A DNA stretch of 64,000 nt, taken from positions 294,045 to 358,044 of the forward strand of contig NZ_JAEQBB010000003.1 in assembly GCF_018616375.1 (NCBI RefSeq). Reading direction: 5' to 3'. A model generated the notes under the pieces. That model ran no database searches. It saw nothing but the letters and a program-made list of their open reading frames with translations, and had not been told where the DNA came from. This document shows, piece by piece, positions 45,830 to 55,521 of this stretch. The stretch's first letter is position 1; each line of letters starts with the position of its first letter. The translations under genes and the position numbers were made by a program. Source of the DNA: Exiguobacterium sp. J17977 (GTDB lineage: Bacteria; Bacillota; Bacilli; Exiguobacteriales; Exiguobacteriaceae).

Positions 45830-46708
45830 ATGCAAGTATCAGAAGTGGAAGTGTTAATCGTCCTCGCCGAAGAGTTGAATATGCGGAAAGCGGCGGAGCG
45901 CTTGTTCGTCTCCCAGCCCGCCCTCAGTCAGCGACTCGTCACAATCGAGCATCAGTGGGGCAAGAAAATATTCGTTCGTTCGACACGGGGCCTCGCGCTC
46001 ACGCCGGACGGTGAAAAAATCATCGACTTCGCGAAGAAGATGTATAGCGAAGAGCAGGAGCTGCGTGGGGAGTTGACAGCGCAACAAGGTGAGGTGTACG
46101 GTACATTAAAAATCGCCGTCGCATCCATCATGGGGCAGTATTGGCTACCGCGCGTTTTGAAACGATTCGTCGAGCGGTATCCGTCGGTGCGGGTCAAACT
46201 CGTCACAGGCTGGTCAAGCGAGATGATGCGCTATATGCTAGAGGAAAATTTCCATATCGGCATCATTCGCGGGAATCCGGATTGGCGCGGCGAGAAAATG
46301 AAACTGTTCTCGGATTCGCTCCATCTGGTCGACTTGCGCATGACCGACTTGAAACAATTAAAAAATAACGAGCGTTCGTTCATCCAATTCAAGAGCGACT
46401 CGACGTATTATCAAGAAATTTTGGAGTGGTGGCAAGAGCGCTTCTCGAGCCCGCCGCTCACGACGCTTGTCGTCGACCAAATCGAGACGTGCAAACAGAT
46501 GGCGTTACACGGCATCGGATTCGCGATTTTACCGGAGTCGACACTTCGAGATGTCGAGGCGATGAATAAGATTCCGCTCACCTCGTCAGACGGAACACCG
46601 CTCGTCCGGGATACGTGGATGCTCTCGACCGAGTCGATGCTCGAGTTGGCGCAAGTGAAGGCGTTTTGGGAAATTGTTGATGAAGTGACAAAGGAGAGTG
46701 TGGAATGA
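45830..46708 (+). CDS. LysR-family transcriptional regulator (CcpE/YkuM-like)
   Basis: 292 residues. The N-terminal winged helix-turn-helix is seen at about residues 17-37 (MRKAAERLFVSQPALSQRL), followed by the linker helix and the effector-binding domain with GEVYGTLKIAVASIMGQYWLP. The N-terminus resembles CcpE/YkuM regulators. ATG at 45830. Its stop overlaps the next gene by four bases (ATGA), so it is cotranscribed with the deacetylase gene; in B. subtilis ykuM and ykuR are near each other too. The usual divergent LysR target is not obvious because bdbC lies on that side. Confidence 0.85.
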   Translation: MQVSEVEVLIVLAEELNMRKAAERLFVSQPALSQRLVTIEHQWGKKIFVRSTRGLALTPDGEKIIDFAKKMYSEEQELRGELTAQQGEVYGTLKIAVASIMGQYWLPRVLKRFVERYPSVRVKLVTGWSSEMMRYMLEENFHIGIIRGNPDWRGEKMKLFSDSLHLVDLRMTDLKQLKNNERSFIQFKSDSTYYQEILEWWQERFSSPPLTTLVVDQIETCKQMALHGIGFAILPESTLRDVEAMNKIPLTSSDGTPLVRDTWMLSTESMLELAQVKAFWEIVDEVTKESVE

Positions 46709-47826
46709 GTTGGGCAATTGAGGCAAGACGGCAGTTACATTTGATTCCAGAACGAGGCTATGAGGAGTTCAAGACACAGGCGACACTTGAGGAACTGATT
46801 CGGTCCTTGAACTCGTCGCGGGTGCACATCTCGCATTGGCGCACCGGTTTGTTCGTCCGCATCGATGGGCTCGTCGGAGAGAAGACGATCGGTTACCGGG
46901 CTGACATGGACGGCTTGCCGATCACGGAAGAGACGGGTCTCGAGTTCGCCTCGGTTCATGAAGGGATGATGCACGCCTGTGGCCACGACGTTCACATGGC
47001 GATCGCCCTTGGATTGATTAAGCGTGCCGTCGAAGAACCGCTAGACCACCATCTCGTCATCTTCTTCCAACCGGCCGAAGAAGGTCCGGGCGGTGCCGAA
47101 CCGATGGCCGTGTCGGAACTGTTCTATCACTTCCGGCCCGATGCGATGTTCGGGCTTCACGTCGCACCGGAATACCCGGTCGGCACGATTGCGTCGCGTC
47201 CAGGTGTGTTGTTCGCGAGTGCGCGCGAATTGCATCTGACGATTCATGGGAAAGGAGGTCACGGCGCCTTCCCGCACGCCGGGATTGATGCCGTCATCGT
47301 CCAGGCCGCATTGATTATGCAGCTGCAAACGGTCGTCTCGCGGAACATCGACCCGATGGGCAGCGCGGTCGTCTCAATCGGGAAAGTCGTGGCCGGGACG
47401 AAAGAGAACATCATTGCGGACACGGCGAAGCTCGATGGTACGATTCGGGCTTTGTCGGACAAAGAGATGGTCGTGCTCGAGCGTCGTATCCGTCAAATCA
47501 TCGCCGGGGTGGAGATGACGTATAACGTCCACATCGACCTCGAGTTCGGTAACCGATACCATGAGGTCGTCAACGACGAGCGGTATTTGTTCCAATTTGA
47601 AGAAGCGGTCGAGGAAGTCGGATACTCATACAAGACGTGTGTAGCGGCCATGACCGGGGAAGATTTTGGCTACATGCTGAAACAAGTACCAGGGTTTATG
47701 GTATGGCTCGGCGTGAACGATATGGGATCGGGACTTCATCAATCGACGCTCAATCCGGATGAACGGGCCATCGATGTCGCCATCGAGCTGTTCGATCATT
47801 TCTTTAGAACGGCCATTATTAAATGA
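46705..47826 (+). CDS. dapL: N-acetyldiaminopimelate deacetylase (YkuR-like, M20 family)
   Basis: Removes the acetyl group in the acetylase branch of lysine/diaminopimelate synthesis. 373 residues, M20 metallopeptidase fold: GYRADMDGLPI, HACGHDVHMA, PAEEGPGGAEP, and the dimer-domain GKGGHGAFPH. The N-terminal region matches YkuR closely (HEGMMHACGHDVH). The usual partner dapH, which precedes ykuR in B. subtilis, is not next to it; a LysR gene overlaps instead. Other M20 amidohydrolases share the motifs, so the exact substrate is likely but not certain. Confidence 0.82.
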   Translation: MSWAIEARRQLHLIPERGYEEFKTQATLEELIRSLNSSRVHISHWRTGLFVRIDGLVGEKTIGYRADMDGLPITEETGLEFASVHEGMMHACGHDVHMAIALGLIKRAVEEPLDHHLVIFFQPAEEGPGGAEPMAVSELFYHFRPDAMFGLHVAPEYPVGTIASRPGVLFASARELHLTIHGKGGHGAFPHAGIDAVIVQAALIMQLQTVVSRNIDPMGSAVVSIGKVVAGTKENIIADTAKLDGTIRALSDKEMVVLERRIRQIIAGVEMTYNVHIDLEFGNRYHEVVNDERYLFQFEEAVEEVGYSYKTCVAAMTGEDFGYMLKQVPGFMVWLGVNDMGSGLHQSTLNPDERAIDVAIELFDHFFRTAIIK

Positions 47827-47829
47827 GGC

Positions 47830-47857
47830 AAGCGGACACGAATGTGTCCGTTTTTTT
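47830..47857 (+). terminator. Terminator of the LysR-deacetylase operon
   Basis: CGGACAC (47833-47839), GAAT loop, GTGTCCG (47844-47850), then seven Ts. Confidence 0.9.
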
Positions 47858-47981
47858 GTATGAAATGTGTTGAATTGTGCGTGAACCGTTAAAGATTTGG
47901 GAAAAAAGTAAGAGTTGTAAAGCGTCGATATTGTTAAGCTTGCTCAAATGTGAACATTTTGCGAACTCAAGCATTGAGACA

Positions 47982-48009
47982 TTACAGCGCTATATAAAAT
48001 CATTATGAT
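47982..48009 (+). promoter_or_regulatory. Candidate cydA promoter
   Basis: TTACAG (47982-47987), 16 bases, TATGAT (48004-48009). An alternative -35, TTGAGA, lies at 47974. Upstream, 47948-47966 is rich in TGTGAAC/GCGAAC half-sites that resemble but do not match a Rex or FNR box. Confidence 0.45.
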
Positions 48010-48094
48010 AAGGGTATCCAAGGGAAATCATCTGTGATGTTGCGCGATAGACATTGGTTTTACGCGCTAGAGAGAGATAGGAGGTAATCAATAG

Positions 48095-49483
48095 ATGTTT
48101 CAAGATCCTGTCCTGATGAGCCGGGCGTTAACGGCACTCACGTTGGGTTTCCACGTGATATTTGCCACAATCGGCGTCGGGGTTCCATTACTCATTTTAT
48201 TGGCAGAGTTTCTAGGTATTAAAAAGAAAGATCCGAAATACACCGTGATGGCCCGTCGGTGGTCACGGGGATACGTCGTCACAGTAGCGGTCGGTGTCGT
48301 GACAGGTACGGCAATCGGGCTCCAGCTGTCTTTACTTTGGCCGAACCTCATGCGGGTCGCCGGTCAAACGATCGCACTCCCACTGTTCATGGAAACGTTC
48401 GCCTTCTTCTTTGAAGCGATTTTCCTCGGGATTTATTTGTACACGTGGGATCGGTTTAAAAACCCGTGGCATCATATGCTCGTCGGGATTCCGGTCGCGG
48501 TCGGTGCCTTGTTCTCAGGGTTCTTCATTACGACCGTCAACAGTTTTATGAACCAGCCGGTCGGATTTGATATCGTCGATGGCCGACTCGCCAACGTGAG
48601 TCCGCTCGAGGCGATGTTCAGCCCGGCGATGCCGACCAAAATGGCGCACGTCTTGACGTCGGCCATTCTGACATCGGCGTTCATTCTGGCCGCTATCGCG
48701 GCTGTCCAGTTGCTCCGTCAACGACGGAACCAACTCGACAAGTTGTCAATCGAATATCATAAAAAGGGTCTTCGTTTGACGATGACGGTCGCACTCATCT
48801 TTGCAATTGCGACTGCCCTCGTGGGAGACTTCTCAGGTAAATACTTGGCGAAGTATCAGCCAGACAAATTGGCGGCAGCGGAGTGGCATTTTGAAACCTC
48901 CTCGGAAGCCGAACTGATTCTAGGCGGATGGCTTGAAGAAGACGGAGCGGGCGGTTACGAAGTGCGTGGCGCCTTGAAGATTCCGTACGCCTTGTCTATC
49001 TTAGCGGGCGGTGTACCGAACTACGAGGTGACCGGTCTTGATGAATTTGCGAAAGAAGATCAACCTCCACTATTCATCCACTATCTGTTTGACGCGATGG
49101 TCGGGATTGGGATGTTACTGGCATTGATTTCGTTCTTGTTCGTGCTCGGACGGTATATCAAGCGACTGCCTCAATTCAGTAAACCGATGCTTATTGCCAT
49201 CGCCGCAGGCGGTCCGCTCGCGATGATGGCCATCGAGTTCGGTTGGTTCTTCGCAGAGTTCGGCCGTCAGCCGTGGGCGCTTTATGATTTGATGCGCACG
49301 AGTGAAGCGGCGACGACATCCGCAAACGTCGGATGGATGCTTATCGCCTTTGCGATCCTGTATGCAGTTCTTGGCGTGGTCACGGTACTCGTCTTGACTC
49401 GTCTGTTCAAGGACAACCCAGTAGGGAAAGAACTAAAACAATCGGAACATCGCGGTGAAGCGATGTTCGCGGATGAAGTGTGA
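48095..49483 (+). CDS. cydA: Cytochrome bd-type quinol oxidase subunit I
   Basis: Terminal oxidase subunit binding three haems. 462 residues, about nine membrane segments, the shorter Bacillales type (like YthA) with a brief Q-loop. The haem ligand His near the N-terminus is in GFHVIFATIG, and the later MLVGIPVAVGALFSGFFITTVN and GWFFAEFGRQPW stretches are family features. ATG at 48095 behind AGGAGGT. Couples low-oxygen respiration to the membrane. cydB follows; cydCD, which assemble the oxidase in many Bacilli, are not adjacent. Confidence 0.93.
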   Translation: MFQDPVLMSRALTALTLGFHVIFATIGVGVPLLILLAEFLGIKKKDPKYTVMARRWSRGYVVTVAVGVVTGTAIGLQLSLLWPNLMRVAGQTIALPLFMETFAFFFEAIFLGIYLYTWDRFKNPWHHMLVGIPVAVGALFSGFFITTVNSFMNQPVGFDIVDGRLANVSPLEAMFSPAMPTKMAHVLTSAILTSAFILAAIAAVQLLRQRRNQLDKLSIEYHKKGLRLTMTVALIFAIATALVGDFSGKYLAKYQPDKLAAAEWHFETSSEAELILGGWLEEDGAGGYEVRGALKIPYALSILAGGVPNYEVTGLDEFAKEDQPPLFIHYLFDAMVGIGMLLALISFLFVLGRYIKRLPQFSKPMLIAIAAGGPLAMMAIEFGWFFAEFGRQPWALYDLMRTSEAATTSANVGWMLIAFAILYAVLGVVTVLVLTRLFKDNPVGKELKQSEHRGEAMFADEV

Positions 49484-49497
49484 TCGGAGGGTATGAC

Positions 49498-50529
49498 ATG
49501 CAGATTCAAGAATTAGGGATTGCCGTACTATGGACGTTTTTGTACGGCTATCTCATCGTCGCATCGATTGATTTCGGTGCCGGCTTCTTCGCTTTCTATA
49601 GTAAGTACACGAAGCGGGACCACATGATCAACCGCCTGATTGCACGATATTTGTCGCCGACATGGGAAGTGACGAACGTGTTCTTCGTCTTCTTTTTCGT
49701 CGGAATCGTCGGGTTCTTCCCGGATACGGCTTACTATTACGGGACAGCGCTTCTCGTCCCGGCCTCGGTCGTGTTGATTTTATTGGCGATTCGCGGTAGT
49801 TTTTATGCGTTTGCCAACTATGGCTCAAAAGAGAGCACGTTCTATATGTTCTTGTACGGGGCGACCGGGTTGTTAATTCCAGCCTCGATGTCGACCGTGC
49901 TCACGGTCAGCCAAGGCGGATTCATCAATGAGACCGAGTCGGGCGTCTTCTTTGACGGCATGAAGTTGTTCACCAACTTCTACTCTTGGACCGTCGTCAC
50001 CTTGGCAATCGTGTCGGTGCTCTATATTAGTGCCATGTTCCTCTTGTTCTATGCCGACAAAGCGCGTGACGCCCAGGCGGTCCCACTCGTTCGGAAATGG
50101 GCCTTGTTCTGGAGCGTTCCGACGATTATCGCGTCGGGCCTCGTCTTCTTCGGGTTGAAGTCGCAGGCAGCTTGGCATTACGAGAGCATCTTAGCTGGCA
50201 ACTGGTGGTGGTTCGCCGCAAGTTTCGTCTTCTTCGCGGTAGCCGTTGCCCTCGTCTACATGAAACGGAACTACGGCCTCGCGTTCTTGATGGTCATGGG
50301 TCAGTTCTTTATGGCCTGGTTCGGATATGGATATACGCACTTGCCGTACATTCTTTATCCGTACATCGACATCAACGGAAGCGTCGTCAACGAGTCGATG
50401 GCCATCGCCCTCGTCGTCGTGTTCATCCTCGGACTGCTCTTGCTCGTACCGGCGTTGTACCTCTTACTTCGCCTGTTCTTGTTCGACAATGACTACGTAC
50501 GTGGAAAGCGTTCAAGTGGTAAAGCGTAA
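49498..50529 (+). CDS. cydB: Cytochrome bd-type quinol oxidase subunit II
   Basis: 343 residues with about eight to nine membrane segments. TFLYGYLIVASIDFGAGFF near the N-terminus and a second repeat-like half are typical of CydB. ATG at 49498 is seven bases after GGAGGG; the frame start at 49480 would overlap cydA and has no ribosome site. It lies 14 bases after cydA and closes the operon before a terminator. Confidence 0.92.
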   Translation: MQIQELGIAVLWTFLYGYLIVASIDFGAGFFAFYSKYTKRDHMINRLIARYLSPTWEVTNVFFVFFFVGIVGFFPDTAYYYGTALLVPASVVLILLAIRGSFYAFANYGSKESTFYMFLYGATGLLIPASMSTVLTVSQGGFINETESGVFFDGMKLFTNFYSWTVVTLAIVSVLYISAMFLLFYADKARDAQAVPLVRKWALFWSVPTIIASGLVFFGLKSQAAWHYESILAGNWWWFAASFVFFAVAVALVYMKRNYGLAFLMVMGQFFMAWFGYGYTHLPYILYPYIDINGSVVNESMAIALVVVFILGLLLLVPALYLLLRLFLFDNDYVRGKRSSGKA

Positions 50530-50554
50530 AGACCGGATTATCCGGTCTTTTTTT
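50528..50554 (+). terminator. Terminator of cydAB
   Basis: GACCGGA (50531-50537) pairs with TCCGGTC (50541-50547) flanked by A- and T-runs. Confidence 0.9.
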
Positions 50555-50636
50555 GTATAGTTTTTTTGAAGGGAATCGGTTACACTGTACGAAGAATCGG
50601 GAACAGAAACAGCGTAGGAAAGGGATGTATGAAATT

Positions 50637-51299
50637 ATGACAGGTGAATTTGCAGTCATCGGATTAGGACGGTTTGGCGGCTCGATCGTTCGTGAACTGT
50701 CGTCGAACGGTTATGACGTGTTGGCGATTGACGCGGACGAAGAACGCGTCAACGAGTTTATGGGGCTGGCGACACATGCGGTCATCGCGGACACGACCGA
50801 CGAGAACGTATTGAAAAGTCTCGGCATTCGCAACTTTGAACATGTGATCGTGGCCATCGGTGAAAACATCCAAGCCTCGATTTTGACGACGCTTATCTTA
50901 AAAGAGCTCGGCGTTCAAATCATCACGGTCAAGGCGACGAATGATTATCACGAGAAAGTGTTGCGCCGTATCGGGGCCGATAACATCGTCCACCCAGAGC
51001 GCGACATGGGCATCCGGATTGCGAATGGATTGATGAGCCAAAGCATCCTTGATTACCTTGAACTCTCGAACGAGCACTCAATCGTCGAAATCAAAGCGTC
51101 GGACAAGCTGTCGAACAAGTCGCTCATTGATTTGGACCTTCGCGCCAAATACGGCGTCAACATTGTTGCGGTCCGCCGCAATGATGACGTCATCATCTCA
51201 CCGCAAGCCGACGAGATGATTTTGCCAGAGGACATCTTGATTATCATCGGGAAAGATACGGACTTGGATCGTCTCGAACGCACACTTCGGTCCAGATAA
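50637..51299 (+). CDS. ktrC: Potassium uptake regulatory subunit KtrC/KtrA
   Basis: Cytoplasmic RCK protein that gates a KtrB/KtrD-type K+ channel; it binds ATP/NAD and c-di-AMP in relatives. 220 residues: an RCK_N Rossmann domain with GLGRFGGS and the acidic DADEERV strand end, then an RCK_C domain (about residues 140-220). ATG at 50637 gives the length of B. subtilis KtrC; ATG at 50625, five bases after AGGA, is a rival start. No membrane subunit is adjacent. The neighbours (HAD phosphatase, rnjA) match the ktrC locus of B. subtilis. Confidence 0.88.
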   Translation: MTGEFAVIGLGRFGGSIVRELSSNGYDVLAIDADEERVNEFMGLATHAVIADTTDENVLKSLGIRNFEHVIVAIGENIQASILTTLILKELGVQIITVKATNDYHEKVLRRIGADNIVHPERDMGIRIANGLMSQSILDYLELSNEHSIVEIKASDKLSNKSLIDLDLRAKYGVNIVAVRRNDDVIISPQADEMILPEDILIIIGKDTDLDRLERTLRSR

Positions 51300-51328
51300 A
51301 AAACGAGAGGCGCGCGCCTCTCGTTTTT
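51299..51328. terminator. Bidirectional terminator between ktrC and the HAD gene
   Basis: Fourteen-base arms AAAAACGAGAGGCG (51299-51312) and its complement (51315-51328), T-rich both ways. Confidence 0.93.
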
Positions 51329-51330
51329 CA

Positions 51331-52107
51331 TTAAATGAGCTTCATTGATTTTAAACCGTACTCGATCCCGTCTTCGAGAATCGATTTCGTCACGAAGTCG
51401 GCGACTTCTTTCGCTTCGACCCGGGCATTGCCCATCGCGATGCCTGTTCCGACGTATTGGAGCATCGCCAAATCGTTCAAGGCGTCGCCGAACGCGTACG
51501 TGTTCTCGAGCCGATAACCGTTCGTCTCGATGAAGTGACGGATGCCGTCGGCTTTGCTGGCGCCACGATTGATGACGTCCATGGCGTGCGGATGCCAACG
51601 GATGAAATCAAATTCGCCGTACGCATCCAAATAGTGATGTTCTTCTTCAGGCGTGCAATACAGGAGCGTCTGATAGACGGCCTGTTCGATATGGAAATTC
51701 GGATCATACGTCGGAATCGGCATATCGAGCTCTCCGAGTGACTGTTCGACGATTTGATCGTTCGCTTTCGTGGCACCGCCACGATGTTGTCCGAGATAGA
51801 CGAGCGTATGGTCGTTTGAGCCGGCATGATCGGTCAAGCGACGGAGCGCGTCGGTCGGCAACGTGTTCCGATAGACGACTTCGCCTTGGTGGACGACGAT
51901 TTGTCCGTTGTAACAGACGAAGCTGTCGATGCCGAGCTGCTCTGGGATATCAGACAGCATCGCCGGGCCACGCCCCGTCGCGATGAACGTCTCGACGCCG
52001 TTGTGACGCAGCTGCTGAATGGCCGCGATTGTCGAAGGGGGAATGTACGACCCTTCATGGAGCAACGTGCCATCGATGTCAAAAAAGACTACTTTCTTAT
52101 CTTCCAT
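51331..52107 (-). CDS. HAD superfamily Cof-type phosphatase (YkrA-like)
   Basis: 258 residues, type IIB HAD. FFDIDGTLL holds the nucleophile Asp, FIATGRGP motif II Thr, SKADGI motif III Lys, and FGDALNDLAML motif IV. Such enzymes hydrolyse sugar phosphates or FMN/PLP; the substrate is unknown. ATG at 52107; the ribosome site on the minus strand is weak (GAAAAATGGAAG). In B. subtilis ykrA lies in the same interval between rnjA and def. Confidence 0.9.
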   Translation of the reverse strand: MEDKKVVFFDIDGTLLHEGSYIPPSTIAAIQQLRHNGVETFIATGRGPAMLSDIPEQLGIDSFVCYNGQIVVHQGEVVYRNTLPTDALRRLTDHAGSNDHTLVYLGQHRGGATKANDQIVEQSLGELDMPIPTYDPNFHIEQAVYQTLLYCTPEEEHHYLDAYGEFDFIRWHPHAMDVINRGASKADGIRHFIETNGYRLENTYAFGDALNDLAMLQYVGTGIAMGNARVEAKEVADFVTKSILEDGIEYGLKSMKLI

Positions 52108-52208
52108 TTTTCTTCACCATGCTTTCTCTGTCTTGAATAAGTCAGTTGTATACTAAAAAGCATAACACGAAATCGAGAAACCGCCCTCAATCTTACGTCA
52201 TTAGTGAA

Positions 52209-52223
52209 ATATTGTCACAATAT
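52209..52223. promoter_or_regulatory. Perfect palindrome upstream of rnjA -10
   Basis: ATATTGTCACAATAT is a 7+1+7 perfect inverted repeat. It ends four bases before TATAAT (52228-52233), so it covers the -35 zone. Could be an operator; no known consensus fits exactly. Confidence 0.4.
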
Positions 52224-52326
52224 GAGCTATAATGAAGAAAGAATCTTACGGAACGTAATTATATTGCGAGAATCACTTATGTTTCACATAGATGAACATC
52301 AACTACTTGTAGTAAGGAGAGATTAA

Positions 52327-53994
52327 ATGAAGTTTGTAAAGAACCACCAAACAGCTGTGTTCGCGTTAGGCGGACTCGGAGAAATCGGGAAGAACACGTA
52401 CGTTGTTCAATTCCAAGATGAAATCATCGTCATCGATGCGGGCGTCATGTTCCCGGAGGATGACTTGCTTGGAATCGACTACGTGATCCCTGATTACTCG
52501 TACTTGATTAAAAACAAAGATAAAGTCAAAGGGGTGTTCATCACCCACGGTCACGAAGACCATATCGGCGGCATCCCGTTTCTCTTGAAACAAGTGAAGC
52601 TTCCGATTTACGCGACAAAACTCGCGCTCGGCTTGATTAAAGTGAAACTCGAAGAGCACGGGTTGCTCCGGGAAGCGGAACTGCATGAGATTGACGAGGA
52701 CGCCATCGTCAAGTTCAGAAAGACGAGCATCTCGTTCTTCCGCACGACTCACTCGATTCCGAACTCGCTCGGTGTCGTCGTGAAGACGCCACAAGGGAAT
52801 ATCGTCCATACCGGCGACTTTAAGTTCGACTTCACACCGGTCGGCGAACCGGCTGACATCGCCAAGATGGCAGACATCGGGAAAGAAGGCGTGCTTTGCC
52901 TCTTGTCCGATTCGACGAACGCGGAAGTCGAAGGCTTCACGATGAGTGAAAAAGTTGTCGGCGGCACAATCAGCGAGACGTTCCGGAAAGCCGAAGGGCG
53001 CGTCATCTTCGCGACGTTCGCCTCGAACATCTATCGCCTGCAACAAGTCGTCGACGCGTGTGCCGAGACGGGCCGTCATTTGGCCATCTTCGGCCGCTCG
53101 ATGGACAAGGTCATGACGATCGGACAAGAGCTCGGCTTCATCAACGTCCCGAAAGGCATGATCGTCGAAGCGAATCAGTTACGGAACTACGAGCCGCATG
53201 AAGTGGCGATTCTTTGTACCGGTTCACAAGGTGAGCCGATGGCTGCGCTCAGCCGCATCGCCAACGGGACACACCGTCAAGTGTCGATCATTCCTGGCGA
53301 CACGGTCATCTTCTCGTCATCTCCGATTCCGGGTAACGCCATCTCGGTCGGGAAGACGATCGACCAATTGTATAAAGCCGGCGCGGACGTCGTTTATGGT
53401 AAATTGACGAACATCCACACGTCGGGTCACGGGTCGCAACAAGAGCAATTGCTCATGATTCGCTTGCTCAACCCGAAATTCTTCATGCCGATTCACGGGG
53501 AGTATCGCATGTTGGTGAAACACGCCGAACTCGCCGAATCGGTCGGCATCCCGAAAGAGAACAGCTTCATCATGGACAATGGCGAAGTGCTCGCTGTCGA
53601 CGCTGACTCGGCCGCCATCACCGGGAAAATCTCGGCCAACGCCGTGTACGTCGACGGGAACGGGATTGGGGACATCGGCAATATCGTCTTGCGCGATCGC
53701 CGCATCCTCTCAGAAGACGGACTCGTCGTCGTCGTAATCAGCATTGACGGCAAGACGCGCAAACTCGTCTCAGGTCCAGATATCATTTCACGCGGCTTCG
53801 TCTATATGCGTGAATCGGGTAGCTTGATTCGTGACGGCGAGCGCTTGCTCAAGAAGACGGTCGAGCAAGGCTTGTCGAACAAACAGATGAAGTGGTCGGA
53901 GTTGAAACAACTCGTCTCGGATACACTCACGCCATACTTGGCACAAAAAACACGAAGACACCCAATGGTTCTTCCGATCATCATGGAAGTATGA
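52327..53994 (+). CDS. rnjA: Ribonuclease J1
   Basis: Dual 5'-3' exoribonuclease and endonuclease of the metallo-beta-lactamase/beta-CASP fold, central to mRNA decay and rRNA maturation in Bacilli. 555 residues. The metal site is [29 protein letters not shown] and [12 protein letters not shown] follow in order. ATG at 52327 behind AAGGAGAG. In B. subtilis the small RNA polymerase epsilon gene (rpoY) precedes it; no such gene is seen here in the 219-base gap, which instead has a promoter, a palindrome and short stems. Confidence 0.95.
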   Translation: MKFVKNHQTAVFALGGLGEIGKNTYVVQFQDEIIVIDAGVMFPEDDLLGIDYVIPDYSYLIKNKDKVKGVFITHGHEDHIGGIPFLLKQVKLPIYATKLALGLIKVKLEEHGLLREAELHEIDEDAIVKFRKTSISFFRTTHSIPNSLGVVVKTPQGNIVHTGDFKFDFTPVGEPADIAKMADIGKEGVLCLLSDSTNAEVEGFTMSEKVVGGTISETFRKAEGRVIFATFASNIYRLQQVVDACAETGRHLAIFGRSMDKVMTIGQELGFINVPKGMIVEANQLRNYEPHEVAILCTGSQGEPMAALSRIANGTHRQVSIIPGDTVIFSSSPIPGNAISVGKTIDQLYKAGADVVYGKLTNIHTSGHGSQQEQLLMIRLLNPKFFMPIHGEYRMLVKHAELAESVGIPKENSFIMDNGEVLAVDADSAAITGKISANAVYVDGNGIGDIGNIVLRDRRILSEDGLVVVVISIDGKTRKLVSGPDIISRGFVYMRESGSLIRDGERLLKKTVEQGLSNKQMKWSELKQLVSDTLTPYLAQKTRRHPMVLPIIMEV

Positions 53995-53999
53995 ACGAG

Positions 54000-54029
54000 C
54001 GGGCTGTAGGGGACTACAGCCCGTTTTTT
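54000..54029 (+). terminator. Terminator of rnjA
   Basis: CGGGCTGTAG (54000-54009) pairs with CTACAGCCCG (54014-54023), then six Ts. Confidence 0.93.
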
Positions 54030-54059
54030 AGAGGAAAATTATAAAGGAGATGATGCCTT

Positions 54060-55517
54060 ATGGAACGCAAGAAACGGAAGAAAGGTTGGTTGAAATGGGG
54101 ATTGGCCGCATTCGCCTTACTCTTCCTCATCACGATGGTATACCATCAAGTCAAACCGCTGCCAGACGGGGTGTCACGCGCGTCGGAACCGGTCGCGATT
54201 TCGGATGACCAAATCGATTTTTTAGCTGATTTGACGTATCAAGGGGAAGACACCGAAGTAAACGAGCAAGAGATTTTTCAAGACGTCGAGCGGTCAATCC
54301 GCGAGGCGCGGGAATATATCGTCATGGACTTTTTCTTATTCAACCCATATTCGAATGAAGATCGTCAATATCCGGACATCACGGCCAGTCTGTCATCGGC
54401 CTTGTTAGAACAGATGGAGGCGTATCCGGACCTGAACGTCGTCTTAATCACGGATGAAATCAATACGACCTATAACGGTCACGCGGCCGACCATTTGGAC
54501 GTCTTGAAGGAAGCGGGCGCAGAAATCGTCTACACGAACCTCGATGCGCTCCGCGACCCGAACATCTTATACTCGACGCTTTATCGGATCGGGTTCCAAT
54601 GGTTCGGGGACAGTCAGAACGGCTGGTTGCCGAATCCGATGGCCAAGTCGGCACCGGACATCACGATTCGGTCGTATTTACGCCTGTTGAACGTGAAAGC
54701 GAACCACCGCAAAGTGATGGTGACCGAGAATGACGGTTTCGTCTTATCGGCCAACCCGCACGATGCGAGCGGGTATCATTCGAACGTCGGGGTGCGGCTC
54801 GATGGTCCGATTTTAGCGGACATCCTCGAAGGGGAGGAAGCGATTGCGACGTTCTCGAAAGGGGATGCCGAACGTTTCCCGAGCGAAGAGAAGCTCGCGA
54901 ATCTGCGCGACGAACCGTCGGAAGGCCCGATGCAGATTCGTTATGTGACGGAATCTAAGATTCAGGACGCCGTCATCCGTGCGATGGAAGAAGCGGAGTC
55001 AGGCGACACGATTTGGATCGGCATGTTCTATTTGGCCGACCGGAACATCATTCAAGCCATTCACGAAGCCGCCGAACGTGGTGTATTCGTCAAACTGATT
55101 CTTGACCCGAATACGAACGCGTTCGGGCGCGACAAGTCGGGGTTGCCGAACTTGCCGGTCGCCGCGGAGTTGAACACGGTGAACCCGGAACAGATCGAGA
55201 TTCGCTGGTACGAAGTCGGCAAAGAACAGTACCACCCGAAGATGCTGTACGTGGAAGGCGACCGTCGCGTCGTCGTCATGGGGTCAGGCAACTATACGAC
55301 CCGCAACATGAACGATTACAACTTGGAGGCGGATGTCGAAGTCGTCACGACGGAGGAGACCGAGTTCATCCGCGAGGTCGACGGATACTTCAAGCGTCTC
55401 TGGAACAACGAGCAAGGGACGTATACGCTCGCCTATGAGGAGATTCAGACCGATTTGCCAATCGGGAAGTATGTGATTTATTGGCTCCAGAAACTCACTT
55501 GGACGATGACCTACTGA
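54060..55517 (+). CDS. Phospholipase D-like membrane-anchored protein with HKE motifs
   Basis: 485 residues: a basic N-terminus and one membrane segment (about 11-28), then two PLD-type domains facing the outside. Each domain has the His and Lys of the HxKx4D motif, but the acidic residue is Glu: His216/Lys218/Glu223 and His392/Lys394/Glu399. Downstream GSGNYTTRNM matches the usual GSxN. ATG at 54060 behind AAAGGAG. It is related to cardiolipin synthase-like proteins but lacks the paired N-terminal membrane segments seen in the cls product (24432). Activity and substrate are open. Confidence 0.82.
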   Translation: MERKKRKKGWLKWGLAAFALLFLITMVYHQVKPLPDGVSRASEPVAISDDQIDFLADLTYQGEDTEVNEQEIFQDVERSIREAREYIVMDFFLFNPYSNEDRQYPDITASLSSALLEQMEAYPDLNVVLITDEINTTYNGHAADHLDVLKEAGAEIVYTNLDALRDPNILYSTLYRIGFQWFGDSQNGWLPNPMAKSAPDITIRSYLRLLNVKANHRKVMVTENDGFVLSANPHDASGYHSNVGVRLDGPILADILEGEEAIATFSKGDAERFPSEEKLANLRDEPSEGPMQIRYVTESKIQDAVIRAMEEAESGDTIWIGMFYLADRNIIQAIHEAAERGVFVKLILDPNTNAFGRDKSGLPNLPVAAELNTVNPEQIEIRWYEVGKEQYHPKMLYVEGDRRVVVMGSGNYTTRNMNDYNLEADVEVVTTEETEFIREVDGYFKRLWNNEQGTYTLAYEEIQTDLPIGKYVIYWLQKLTWTMTY

Positions 55518-55521
55518 TACG

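Noticed and set aside
47948..47966. Possible Rex or FNR box before cydA
   Set aside because: TGTGAAC and GCGAAC are direct, not inverted, half-sites and match neither consensus well.
52366..53127. 253-residue minus-strand open frame
   Set aside because: Shadow of rnjA, whose HGHEDH motif and ribosome site are clear.
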